Both the position numbers and the translations under genes were made by a program. The notes beneath the pieces were generated by a model. That model made no database searches and was not told the origin of the DNA. It saw only the letters and a list, made by a program, of their open reading frames with translations. A DNA stretch of 64,000 bases. It comes from an uncultured Clostridia bacterium. Lineage in GTDB: Bacteria > Bacillota > Clostridia > Christensenellales > Borkfalkiaceae. Shown piece by piece: positions 6,856 to 15,148 of the stretch (its first letter is position 1; each line of letters starts with the position of its first letter). The stretch lies in assembly GCA_945638575.1 (NCBI GenBank), contig CALZDP010000001.1, forward strand, positions 1 through 64,000, in the 5' to 3' direction.

Positions 6856-8073
6856 TTAAACTTCACTGCCTGCTTTTACGCCTGTTGCGAAAGCAATCTG
6901 AAGGTTAAAACCGCCCGTTAACGCGTCGACGTCCAAAACTTCCCCCGCAAAGTACAAGCCTTTGACAAGTTTGCTTTCCATTGTCTTGGGGTTTACTTGG
7001 TCGACTGAAACTCCGCCTGCGGTTATTACAGCCTGAGAAAACGGACATAATCCGTCGTAGTCGAGGGTAAAATGTTTTATTACATCAACGATTTTTCGTC
7101 TTTCTTCCCTCGTTATTTCATTGTTTCGCTTACTTTCTTTTATACCGCTTCTTGAGATTACTATCGGAACTAAACTTGACGGAAGAAGTTTAAATAAAGA
7201 GTTTTTCAGTCCTCTGTTTTTTAATTCTTCAAAATCACGGATTATGCGAAGATCGAGTTTTTCTTGATCAAGCGCAGGTTTTAGGTCTATCCACATTTTT
7301 ATCGCGGATTTGTCAAGCCTGTTTATTTTGCTGGAAGCGGTTAAGACAATCGGACCGGAAACACCTTGGTGAGTAAACAAAAGTTCGCCAAATTCCGATA
7401 CGGTTCGCTTGCCGTTATAGTCTACGTTTAAAGTTACGTTTTTTAAGGTAAGTCCCGATAATTCCGTACAATAGTTACCTTTGATTTGAAAAGGCACTAA
7501 CGCCGGAACGGGATTTATTACCTTATGCCCCAAAATTTTTGCAAAGCGGTAGCCGTCCCCCGTCGAACCTGTCAGCGGATAAGAAACTCCGCCGGTTGCC
7601 ACGATTACCTTATCGCAGTCGTAATCGCCGAGGTCTGTAACGACTTTGCTTACTTTACCGTCCTCTGAAATTATATTTTGGACGGTTTCGTTTAATTTTA
7701 CTTCCACCCCTGCCGATTTAAGCATTTGCGACAGCGTTTTTATTACGTCGGAGGACTTGTCCGATAAAGGAAAAACCCTGTTTCCCCTTTCCGTTTTTAA
7801 AGGTAAACCGAAACTTTGTAAAAGCGCCATAAGGTCTTGCGGGGTAAAATTATAAATTGCGCTCGTCAAAAAACGTGGATTGGATATTACGTTGGTGAAA
7901 AATTCGTTTACGTCACACTCGTTTGTAACGTTGCAACGACCTTTACCCGTAATGTACAGTTTTTTGCCGAGCTTTTCGTTCTTTTCTATAAGTATGGTTT
8001 GGTTTCCGTAAAGTGCGGAATAGTATGAAGCCGTCATTCCGGCAGGGCCGCCGCCTATAACTATGGTTTTCAT
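6856..8073 (-). CDS. HI0933/BaiN-family FAD-dependent oxidoreductase
   Basis: 405-aa flavoprotein. The N-terminal Rossmann motif GGGPAGMTASYYSA is followed by KLGKKLYITGKGRCNVTN, a hallmark of this family; a C-terminal FAD segment reads FAGEVLDVDALTGGFNLQIAFATG. Members include BaiN of bile-acid 7-dehydroxylating clostridia, but most have unknown substrates and this one should not be assigned to bile acids. It commonly precedes cmk in clostridial genomes, as here. Likely first gene of the operon, with a ribosome binding site (GGAGGA) before the ATG. Confidence 0.9.
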   Translation of the reverse strand: MKTIVIGGGPAGMTASYYSALYGNQTILIEKNEKLGKKLYITGKGRCNVTNECDVNEFFTNVISNPRFLTSAIYNFTPQDLMALLQSFGLPLKTERGNRVFPLSDKSSDVIKTLSQMLKSAGVEVKLNETVQNIISEDGKVSKVVTDLGDYDCDKVIVATGGVSYPLTGSTGDGYRFAKILGHKVINPVPALVPFQIKGNYCTELSGLTLKNVTLNVDYNGKRTVSEFGELLFTHQGVSGPIVLTASSKINRLDKSAIKMWIDLKPALDQEKLDLRIIRDFEELKNRGLKNSLFKLLPSSLVPIVISRSGIKESKRNNEITREERRKIVDVIKHFTLDYDGLCPFSQAVITAGGVSVDQVNPKTMESKLVKGLYFAGEVLDVDALTGGFNLQIAFATGVKAGSEV

Positions 8074-8100
8074 GCTGTCCTCCTTTCCGAAAACGACTTT

Positions 8101-8132
8101 CTTAACCCGACGGGTATTACCGTCGGGTTAAG
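8101..8132. repeat. Perfect 13-bp inverted repeat upstream of the flavoprotein gene
   Basis: CTTAACCCGACGG (8101-8113) is exactly complementary to 8120-8132 around a 6-nt loop. It starts about 27 bp before the flavoprotein start codon. No U-run follows on either strand, so an operator or a leader hairpin is as likely as a terminator. Confidence 0.6.
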
Positions 8133-8215
8133 GTGATTTATAATGTAAAATTTAGAATTATGTGAAAATCGGTGCCAATCGCTCCCCTGTTTAAGTATCA
8201 GCAAAACTCAGTGAC

Positions 8216-8253
8216 ACAACCCCTCTGTCAACTGTGTTGACATCTCCCCTTGC
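8216..8253. repeat. Dispersed 38-bp intergenic repeat, copy 1
   Basis: 37 of 38 bases match 19099-19136; the core is CTGTGTTGACATCTCCCCTT. A second shared stretch of the type GTATAAGTTTGAGAG lies at 8298-8313 here and 19072-19086 there. The rest of the gap 8133-8453 shows only degenerate, non-coding sequence. Confidence 0.75.
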
Positions 8254-8453
8254 CAAGGTGCGACATAGGTGAATGGTTCGGTGCTTGGTAGTATCCTGTA
8301 TAAGTTTTGAGAGGATCATAACCCCAATCTCTCAAGCACTACTTGAGATCCCTTTGCGCAAGGGCGACTTGCAAGGTTAGTAAATTATTATATAGTTATT
8401 ACCCGACCGCAATTCTTAATTCTTAATTCTAAATTCTTAATTGTTCGTAGCGC

Positions 8454-9860
8454 TTACGCCGGATAAACGCGGTTTTTGTCGGAAGCCAAGTCTTTATCTA
8501 CGCCGGTCTGTTTAGCCTGTCTGTATTTGAAGAAGTTGATTGCAACTTGGTTAAATACGGCGTAAGACAAAACGTCCTCTTCCTGCATGACGTATTCCGC
8601 ACATTCCTTTTTGTACTGTTCAAGTTCGGGTGCGATGTCGTCTGCCGGACGGTGAGTAATGATAGGCTCGTCGCCGACAACCTTTTTAACGATTTCTTGG
8701 TTGGGTTCGGCAGGAAGTTTACCGTATTCGCCGCGTAAAAGTCCTTTAAACTCCTTGGTAACCATTTTGTATCTTTCGCCCATAAGTACGTTTAAAACTG
8801 CCTGAGTGCCTACGATTTGGCTGCTGGGCGTTACAAGCGGAGGATAACCGCAGTCTTTTCTTACGTTGGGGACTTCGGCTAAAACTTCCATAAGTTTTTC
8901 GGACTTATTCTGCTGTTTTAACTGGTTGATAAGGTTGGAAAGCATTCCGCCCGGTACTTGATATACCAAAGTATTGATATCTACCTTTAATACCTTGTCG
9001 GAAAGCACTCCGCTTGCCTTTAATTCGTCCGCAACACCGCGGAAATACTTGGTTATGGGAAGCAGTTTGTTAATATCAATACCCGTGTCGTATTCGGTGC
9101 CTTGTAAGGTTGCGACCAAAGGTTCGGTGGCAGGTTGAGAAGTACCGTTGCCGAGCGGAGATAGCGCACAGTCAACGATGTCGCAACCGGCTTCGATTGC
9201 CTTTAAGTTTACCATATCGCCGGTACCCGACGTATTGTGGGTGTGAAGGTGAATTTTTGTTTCCGGCTTTAAAACCTTTTTCATACCCTTAATCAGTTCG
9301 TAAACGGTATAGGGAAGCAAAAGGTTTGCCATATCTTTAAGACAGATATTGTCGGCGCCCATATCCTCAAGGGTTTTGGCAAGTTTAATGAAGTATTCGT
9401 TGGTATGAACGGGGCTTGTGGTATAGCAAATGGTTGCTTCACAGACACCGCCGTACTTTTTGATTGCCTTCATGGCGGTTTCAAGGTTTCTTACGTCGTT
9501 TAACGCGTCGAAAACCCTGATAATGGATACGCCGTTTTTAATACTTAAACGGACAAACTCGTCAACGACGTCGTCGGCGTAATGTTTGTAACCTAAAAGG
9601 TTTTGTCCCCTTAAAAGCATTTGAATGGGAGTCTTTTTAAGATGCGATTTTAAAATACGCAATCTTTCCCAAGGATCTTCGTTTAAAAACCTTAAACAGG
9701 AATCGAAGGTTGCACCGCCCCATGCTTCCAAAGAATAATAACCGATATCGTCAAGTTGGTCGAGCATAGGAAGCATTTGTTTTAAAGTCATCCTTGTTGC
9801 CGACTGCGACTGATGGGCATCACGCAATATTGTTTCTGTTATATAAACTTTTCTAGCCAT
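8454..9860 (-). CDS. oadA: Oxaloacetate decarboxylase alpha subunit, carboxyltransferase (5S-type)
   Basis: 468-residue carboxyltransferase that moves CO2 from oxaloacetate to the biotin carrier. The HMGL-like TIM barrel begins with ETILRDAHQS; later come DMANLLLPY (contains the catalytic Lys-Asp pair), KIHLHTHNTSGTG (metal-binding His) and LSPLGNGTSQPATE. The C-terminal PYC_OADA conserved domain is present, but there is no biotinyl domain, which is encoded separately at 11271-11624. The start is the ATG at 9860 after AAGGAG. Last gene of the five-gene decarboxylase operon. Related transcarboxylase and pyruvate carboxylase subunits are possible, but oadB and oadG favour a Na+-pumping decarboxylase. 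Confidence 0.92.
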   Translation of the reverse strand: MARKVYITETILRDAHQSQSATRMTLKQMLPMLDQLDDIGYYSLEAWGGATFDSCLRFLNEDPWERLRILKSHLKKTPIQMLLRGQNLLGYKHYADDVVDEFVRLSIKNGVSIIRVFDALNDVRNLETAMKAIKKYGGVCEATICYTTSPVHTNEYFIKLAKTLEDMGADNICLKDMANLLLPYTVYELIKGMKKVLKPETKIHLHTHNTSGTGDMVNLKAIEAGCDIVDCALSPLGNGTSQPATEPLVATLQGTEYDTGIDINKLLPITKYFRGVADELKASGVLSDKVLKVDINTLVYQVPGGMLSNLINQLKQQNKSEKLMEVLAEVPNVRKDCGYPPLVTPSSQIVGTQAVLNVLMGERYKMVTKEFKGLLRGEYGKLPAEPNQEIVKKVVGDEPIITHRPADDIAPELEQYKKECAEYVMQEEDVLSYAVFNQVAINFFKYRQAKQTGVDKDLASDKNRVYPA

Positions 9861-9875
9861 AATATTCACTCCTTA

Positions 9876-11249
9876 TTAAAGTAACGGACATACGGCAAGT
9901 AAAACGCCTGCCGCGATTGCCGAGCCGATAACGCCTGCTACGTTAGGTCCCATAGCATGCATGAGTAAGTGGTTGTCGGGGTCGTATTCCCTGCCGACGT
10001 CTTGTGAAATTCTTGCCGCCATAGGTACTGCGGATACGCCTGCCGAACCGATTAACGGGTTTATCTGTCCGCCGGAAATCCTGTTCATAAGTTTTGCGCA
10101 AAGTAATCCGCCCGTCGTACCCAAACAGAAAGCAAGTAAACCTAAGATTATAATCTTAATGGTGCTCCATGCAAGGAAGGTTGCGCCGATCGCCTTTGAA
10201 CCGACCATTACGCCTAAGAAAATGGTTACGGTGTTCATAAGACCGTTGGAAGCGGTGTCCGAAAGCCTTGCGGTTACTCCCGATTCTTTTAATAGGTTAC
10301 CGAGCATTAACATACCGAGTAGCGGCATCGCGTCGGGAAGAAGCAACCCAACAACTAAGGATACTGCTATCGGGAATATAATCTTTTCAAGTTTTGAAAC
10401 GGTTCTTAACTGTTTCATTTTGATACGGCGTTCCTTATCGGTGGTAAGAAGCCTCATTATAGGCTTTTGAATGATAGGAATAAGCGCCATATAGGAATAT
10501 GCCGAAATGGCGATTGCCGGAAGTAAATCTTCGGCTAGTTTTTTTGTTACGTAAATAGCCGTAGGACCGTCCGCACCGCCGATAATGGCGATAGCGCCCG
10601 ATTCCATCGGTGTAAAGCCCAAAAGGCATAACGCACCGAAGAAGGTTACGAAAATACCGAGTTGAGCCGCCGCCCCTATAAACATACTCTTGGGGTTGGC
10701 GATTAAAGGTCCGAAGTCTGTCATACAGCCGATACCAAGGAAGATAATCGGGGGGAAGATTACCCAATCGACGCCCTTATAAATGTAGTAGAACAAACCG
10801 AAATCACGAATAACCGTTTCGGAAGATAAGGAAAGTTGCTCTGCCGCAAATGTGTATGGGACTCCGCTTAATGTTACGGTAAAGCCTTCCTTCATCGCCG
10901 CCGCAAGCCCGTCGAAATTCATATTGAAATATTTCGCGAGTTCTTCGGCAGTTCCCCTTGCCACTTCGGTATTGGATAAAGTATCGGTTACGATATAACC
11001 CTTTGTACCGAAAAGCACCCCGTATGCACCCGGAATGTTTACTATGAACATACCGAATGCTATAGGTAATAATAGCAAAGGTTCAAATTTTTTAACTATT
11101 GCAAGATAGAATAATATGAAAGATATTAGAATCATTACGTAGTTGCGCCAGTCTGTGCCTTGAAAAACACCCGTTTGCTGCCACAAGTTTGCCAATGATT
11201 CGCCTATACTTTGCCAAAATTCACTTGCGAGTATAGTACCTAAGTTCAT
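9876..11249 (-). CDS. oadB: Na+-translocating decarboxylase beta subunit
   Basis: 457-residue integral membrane subunit that decarboxylates carboxybiotin and exports Na+. It has about ten hydrophobic segments and the family signature GGADGPTAIYV, whose Asp takes part in Na+ binding, plus conserved SAYSYMALIP and the C-terminal HAMGPNVAGVIGSA. Two to three membrane segments precede the family core, as in longer clostridial versions. AGGAG lies about ten bases before the ATG. Only six bases separate it from oadA's leader, so the genes are co-transcribed. Confidence 0.94.
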   Translation of the reverse strand: MNLGTILASEFWQSIGESLANLWQQTGVFQGTDWRNYVMILISFILFYLAIVKKFEPLLLLPIAFGMFIVNIPGAYGVLFGTKGYIVTDTLSNTEVARGTAEELAKYFNMNFDGLAAAMKEGFTVTLSGVPYTFAAEQLSLSSETVIRDFGLFYYIYKGVDWVIFPPIIFLGIGCMTDFGPLIANPKSMFIGAAAQLGIFVTFFGALCLLGFTPMESGAIAIIGGADGPTAIYVTKKLAEDLLPAIAISAYSYMALIPIIQKPIMRLLTTDKERRIKMKQLRTVSKLEKIIFPIAVSLVVGLLLPDAMPLLGMLMLGNLLKESGVTARLSDTASNGLMNTVTIFLGVMVGSKAIGATFLAWSTIKIIILGLLAFCLGTTGGLLCAKLMNRISGGQINPLIGSAGVSAVPMAARISQDVGREYDPDNHLLMHAMGPNVAGVIGSAIAAGVLLAVCPLL

Positions 11250-11270
11250 ACACGCAAATCTCCTTTACGA

Positions 11271-11624
11271 TTAGGCGATAACTGCTAAAGTTGCGCCTGT
11301 TTCTACGTTTGCGCCTTGGCTTACCGTAAATGTAACCGTTCCGTCGCAAGGAGCGTTAAGGTCGTTATCCATCTTCATTGCTTCCAAAATAACGATTACG
11401 TCGCCTTTTTTGACTTTGCTTCCGTTGGCAACGGCAAGTTTTTTAATCATGCCGGGCATCGGCGCATTGAGTTTTGTGCCGTTTGCAGGTGCGCTTTGCG
11501 CAGGTTTAGCCTGTACGGGCGCGGGTTGTGCCGTTTGTACGGGGGCTTGATTGGAAGAAGCGCCGACTTCTTCTACGCCGACTTCGTATTGTTTACCGTC
11601 TATGGTTACTATAAAATTACGCAT
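11271..11624 (-). CDS. Biotin carboxyl carrier protein
   Basis: 117-residue carrier shuttling CO2 between the carboxyltransferase(s) and OadB. A short N-terminal strand region (MRNFIVTIDGKQYEV) is followed by an Ala/Pro/Gln linker (about residues 24-50) and a biotinyl domain with the biotin-accepting lysine in EAMKMDN. Separate small carriers like this replace the fused biotin domain of OadA in many Firmicutes. No biotin ligase gene lies in the window. Confidence 0.93.
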   Translation of the reverse strand: MRNFIVTIDGKQYEVGVEEVGASSNQAPVQTAQPAPVQAKPAQSAPANGTKLNAPMPGMIKKLAVANGSKVKKGDVIVILEAMKMDNDLNAPCDGTVTFTVSQGANVETGATLAVIA

Positions 11625-11636
11625 GATAGATACTCC

Positions 11637-11942
11637 TTAATAAATCCTTTTAATTTTTTTGATTTTGAAATCGCAATTACTTTCGTTGGAAAAGTAATAA
11701 GCGGATAAAACTGCGGTGATTGCCGCGATTTGCTCTGAATTCAGTCCGTCTGCCGTAACTTGCGGAAGAGACTCGGATATAACATTTTCAGGCATTTTTG
11801 TCTTTTTGTTTTTAGACGAAGCCATGATTTTACCGATTACGGTGATAACCAAAACGATTACCGCTATACCGAAAAATACTATCAGCAAGCCAAGTATGAA
11901 AACGAAAAGACCGTTTGAAAGATTGGATGCTAAAAGGTTCAT
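11637..11942 (-). CDS. oadG: Decarboxylase gamma subunit (OadG)
   Basis: 101-residue protein with one N-terminal membrane helix (GLFVFILGLLIVFFGIAVIV) and a hydrophilic tail, the layout of OadG, which anchors the decarboxylase complex. The start is the ATG at 11942, after GAGGTG at good spacing; the longer frame upstream lacks a ribosome binding site and overlaps the previous gene. A C-terminal segment IAAITAVLSAYY resembles that of clostridial OadG proteins. Sequence conservation in this family is low, so the call rests largely on topology and context. Confidence 0.85.
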   Translation of the reverse strand: MNLLASNLSNGLFVFILGLLIVFFGIAVIVLVITVIGKIMASSKNKKTKMPENVISESLPQVTADGLNSEQIAAITAVLSAYYFSNESNCDFKIKKIKRIY

Positions 11943-11952
11943 ATTATCACCT

Positions 11953-13332
11953 CTATATAAGCATCTGCAACGCCGCAATTATATATTGGCGTACGTACTG
12001 CGGTTCGATTACGTCATCTATAAATCCGCCTTTTGCGCCTTTGAAAGGATCAAGTTCGACGGAAGCAAATTTTTCCTTTAAAGCCTCCTTGTCGCCGCCT
12101 GCGGAAGCGTATTCCATTTGAGCGCCGACTTCGGAATTTACCGCGCCGACTTCTGCGTTACAAAATGCGAAAGAATAATCCGCGCCGTAGGCTTTTGAAC
12201 CGAATAATGTATAACCTAAACCGATTGCTTTACCGTAAATTACGTTGATGCGAGGAACAGACCGCGAATAGTCAAGCGCGCATAAAAGATTTGAAAGACT
12301 CTTTAAAACGGTGGAAGAATTGGTTTCTACGTCCTGTTTTAAACCGAGTGTGTTTACAAAGGTCAAAACGGGAAGGTTGTTATCGGTTGCAAAGTATAAG
12401 AAATCTTTTACCTTTTCAACGTTGTTTTTGGTAAGTTCTACGCCATTTTCGCCGTTAAATATTATTGCGGCTACCGAATAACCGCCTACCCTGCCGACGC
12501 CTGTCAAAACTTCTTTTGTATAGGTTTTGCCGAGTTCTATAAACTTGCCGTTATCGAAAACCGCGGATATAAGACATTTTGCGCAGACCTTTTCGTTCAG
12601 ATTGGCGCTTGCCCTGTTGGGGTCGTCGTCCGTTTCTTCGTAAACACCGCCGAATTCAGGTAAAATATCGAATAACGCGGTCATGCTTTCTTTTACGTCG
12701 GACATGGTTTCTACGCTGAAAGTGCAAAGGCCGTTGCCGTTACTATCTCCGCCGATAGCCGTTTCGTTAAAGTTTACTTCGCTTTTAGCCGCTATTACCA
12801 AAGGACTGTTAAAAGCGACGCAAGCGCCCTTTAAATAGTAAGTGTAATCGCACTGTGCCGCCAGAAGAGTTGCCGATCCTAAAACTTTGCCGTAACATAC
12901 AGCAAACTGCGGAACGCTTTGGCTTAACTGTTGGCACTTAGACAGAAGCATTGCCACGCCTTCCAAAGCGTCAACGCCCTCGCCCGCCAAAATACCTTGT
13001 GATGAAATCAGATAAACCACAGGCATATTTGCCATTAGCGCCTTATCCATCAAGTTAACGATTTTTTTGCAGTTAGATAGTCCCAAACCGCCGGAAAGCA
13101 CTTTGCTATTTATGGCGGCAACGTAAACAGGATTATCGTTTATTGTGGCAAAACCCGTTATTACGCCTTCACCGTAAGCACTTTCGCCGTAAAAATCATT
13201 GTGAGAATAACTATAGCTTTGTAATTCCACGAAACTGTTTGCGTCGATAAGTTGGTTCATAAGTTTTCTGACTTCTTCGCTTTCGGCATGCAAACTTTGC
13301 TTCATGGATTTAAGCAAACCTATTTTTTCCAT
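11953..13332 (-). CDS. Divergent acyl-CoA carboxyltransferase (MmdA/PccB-like)
   Basis: 459-residue crotonase-fold carboxyltransferase similar to methylmalonyl-CoA decarboxylase alpha/12S transcarboxylase, with two related halves. The family usually has about 510 residues. Familiar segments are altered: GGLGLSNCKKI stands where GGSLGE..A.KI is usual, SQGILAGEGVDAL replaces SGGARIQEGV, and FVNTLGLKQDVET replaces the usual FVDTPGFLPG.QE acyl-CoA/carboxybiotin loop. AYGADYSFAFCNAEVGAVNSE near the end is recognisable. GGAGG precedes the ATG. First gene of the decarboxylase operon. It may use an unusual substrate or serve mainly a structural role. Confidence 0.75.
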   Translation of the reverse strand: MEKIGLLKSMKQSLHAESEEVRKLMNQLIDANSFVELQSYSYSHNDFYGESAYGEGVITGFATINDNPVYVAAINSKVLSGGLGLSNCKKIVNLMDKALMANMPVVYLISSQGILAGEGVDALEGVAMLLSKCQQLSQSVPQFAVCYGKVLGSATLLAAQCDYTYYLKGACVAFNSPLVIAAKSEVNFNETAIGGDSNGNGLCTFSVETMSDVKESMTALFDILPEFGGVYEETDDDPNRASANLNEKVCAKCLISAVFDNGKFIELGKTYTKEVLTGVGRVGGYSVAAIIFNGENGVELTKNNVEKVKDFLYFATDNNLPVLTFVNTLGLKQDVETNSSTVLKSLSNLLCALDYSRSVPRINVIYGKAIGLGYTLFGSKAYGADYSFAFCNAEVGAVNSEVGAQMEYASAGGDKEALKEKFASVELDPFKGAKGGFIDDVIEPQYVRQYIIAALQMLI

Positions 13333-13370
13333 ATATACCCTCCATACGTTATATAACTTTAAATTGTGTC

Positions 13371-13401
13371 TAAAATAGGACCGCTGTTTTGACCTATTTT
13401 A
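13371..13401 (-). promoter_or_regulatory. Leader hairpin of the decarboxylase operon
   Basis: TAAAATAGG (13371-13379) pairs perfectly with CCTATTTTA (13393-13401) around a 13-nt loop, within the about 125-nt leader between the promoter and the first start codon. A regulatory role is only possible, not shown. Confidence 0.4.
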
Positions 13402-13465
13402 CAGGCGTAAACAAGGCTGTCAGTTTAAAAAATAACCATTCTACGCCAGTTTAATTCTACTATGT

Positions 13466-13494
13466 ATTATACATTATAATTTTCATGATTGCAA
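13466..13494 (-). promoter_or_regulatory. Promoter of the decarboxylase operon
   Basis: Minus strand: -35 TTGCAA (13489-13494), 17-bp spacer, -10 TATAAT (13466-13471). Confidence 0.72.
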
Positions 13495-13496
13495 AC

Positions 13497-13520
13497 AAAA
13501 AAGGCATGAAATCACGCCTT
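13497..13520 (-). terminator. Terminator downstream of the GalT-like gene
   Basis: AAGGCGTG/CATGCCTT stem with one mismatch, 4-nt loop, then T-run on the minus strand. It lies about 110 bp after the stop at 13632 and just before the decarboxylase promoter. The rest of the gap 13521-13631 is featureless. Confidence 0.65.
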
Positions 13521-13631
13521 ATTGGTTCAAAATTTTATTCGGTTGTAAATTTGGGCCGATTAAGTTGAATCGCGCTTCATTTAAGCAACGTTTTTTAGTA
13601 AATCGGCTTAAAGGCAATTATAATCGAAATC

Positions 13632-15071
13632 CTATTTTACGTTGGCGGTAGCAAGGAAACGCCTGAAAGCACGAGCGCCTTCGTCGCCTTCCGCAAAAGC
13701 CGATTTTTTGCAAAGGGAATCTTTTACTTGGGTATAAACGGCACGTTTTACCGCAACTTCCGCCTTTTGAGCGTCCTTAAAATATCCGTTTTCTTTTATT
13801 AAACCTTCCAAAATATTTTTATAGCCGTAAAGGGGTTTGTCATCTGCAAACAAACTGTCGTCAAGCGGAATTTTTTTGGTTAATACGGCACAAAGCATTT
13901 CCGTTGCGGAAGATAAATCGTAAAACACCCTGCCGAAACAGGCGGGATAGAAGGATATTTTTGAAAAAACGGAATCTTCTTCGTTTTTCGGCCCTACCTT
14001 TTCACAGGTTAAAACCAAATTGCAGGAATATCTGTTATCCTGAGAATATTCCACCGAAAGGGCGCAAGCGTTATGAAAAACGCCGTCTATACCCTTACCG
14101 AAAATACCAACGGTAAGGTCGGAATAATTCAGCCACTTGTCGGTAAGGTCTATAACCAAATTTTCAAGAGTATTACGGTTGAACGATTTAAGTTTTATTA
14201 TGCTTAATTCGCCGTTATATAAAGAGATTTCTACGTCGGGATAAAGGTCTGACGACGCTGTAAGCAGGTTTTTGGAAAGGTTTTGCGGAATTGATACACC
14301 GCCCCTGAAATTAACGTGCGGAGTTAAAAAATTACCTTCCGAAAAAACCATTTCCGCCGAGTAATCGGGAAGATACTCGATATAATCGAACATTGACATT
14401 ACTATGTCCTGTACCGTGGGCGAGGAAGAGTGTTCGGAAAAACTTACGGAAGATTCCTGCGGACGGGTACACGAGCGTATGTAACGCATTTTCCATTCCC
14501 TGCCGTTTAAATCAAGGGTAACGCTTCGGCTTGCTCCGCCGTAAAAATCGTCGTTACCGAAAAAGCCCTCGGCTTCTGCGCAAAGCGCACACTTAGGATA
14601 AGCGCCGTCGGTCAATGTTTCTTTATAAAAATCTTTGACTGCGTAAATATCTATCGCGTCCCCTTTATAGTAAGAAGTTGCGTACTTTGAAAAATCCAAA
14701 CCGAAAAGACTTCCGCCGTTTAAGGAAAGATTATAAAGATAATCACAGGCGTAGCGCGCGCCGAACTTTTCACGCAAGGTGCGGAATTTTTTGTTTATAA
14801 AGGACGGAAGGGGCATTAAAATACCGAAAACAAAGCCGATAAAGGCGTTATATTCCCCTTCTTGGCAAATGGAATTTTGCTTTAAAAAATCCAAAAGTTC
14901 CTCTTTTAACGAGGAATAAGAGGTTTCGGTTACGTTAGGCAGCGCTGTGGTTTTAAGGTTAAAAAGTCTTAAAAGTTGATTGCGTTTTACGCATACGTCG
15001 CTTTCGTTCAGTTCTAAATTTTCCTTCGCATAGCAAAGTAACTTTTCGATTAAAATCGTTCCGTCGGTCAT
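13632..15071 (-). CDS. GalT-like protein with a mutated active site (pseudoenzyme candidate)
   Basis: 479-residue relative of class II galactose-1-phosphate uridylyltransferase. The N-terminus (YAKENLELNE, residues 14-23) closely matches YAKENLELDE of the intact GalT at 60825-62180. CALCAEAEGF (161-170) matches CVICRENEGF, and SEH (212-214) matches CEH. The catalytic HXHXQ, HDHYQGG in the intact copy, reads HVNFRGG here (residues 252-258): the nucleophilic His is Asn and the Gln is Arg. Uridylyl transfer by the normal double-displacement route is therefore unlikely. The frame is intact and full length with its own promoter and RBS (AGGTG), so it is probably expressed and does something else, perhaps binding a sugar phosphate or nucleotide. 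Confidence 0.8.
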   Translation of the reverse strand: MTDGTILIEKLLCYAKENLELNESDVCVKRNQLLRLFNLKTTALPNVTETSYSSLKEELLDFLKQNSICQEGEYNAFIGFVFGILMPLPSFINKKFRTLREKFGARYACDYLYNLSLNGGSLFGLDFSKYATSYYKGDAIDIYAVKDFYKETLTDGAYPKCALCAEAEGFFGNDDFYGGASRSVTLDLNGREWKMRYIRSCTRPQESSVSFSEHSSSPTVQDIVMSMFDYIEYLPDYSAEMVFSEGNFLTPHVNFRGGVSIPQNLSKNLLTASSDLYPDVEISLYNGELSIIKLKSFNRNTLENLVIDLTDKWLNYSDLTVGIFGKGIDGVFHNACALSVEYSQDNRYSCNLVLTCEKVGPKNEEDSVFSKISFYPACFGRVFYDLSSATEMLCAVLTKKIPLDDSLFADDKPLYGYKNILEGLIKENGYFKDAQKAEVAVKRAVYTQVKDSLCKKSAFAEGDEGARAFRRFLATANVK

Positions 15072-15101
15072 ATCACACCTAAAAATAATATTTCGCTTTC
15101 A

Positions 15102-15130
15102 ATTATAAACTCTAACGAAAATTTTTACAA
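15102..15130 (-). promoter_or_regulatory. Promoter of the GalT-like gene
   Basis: Minus strand: -35 TTGTAA (15125-15130), 17-bp spacer, -10 TATAAT (15102-15107); the start would be about 24 bp before the ATG. Confidence 0.68.
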
Positions 15131-15148
15131 CAAAATTCTACGGATTTT

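Noticed and set aside
6856-8073. Bile-acid 7-dehydroxylation role (BaiN) for the flavoprotein
   Set aside because: The family is broad, no other bai genes are present, and the operon is a housekeeping one.
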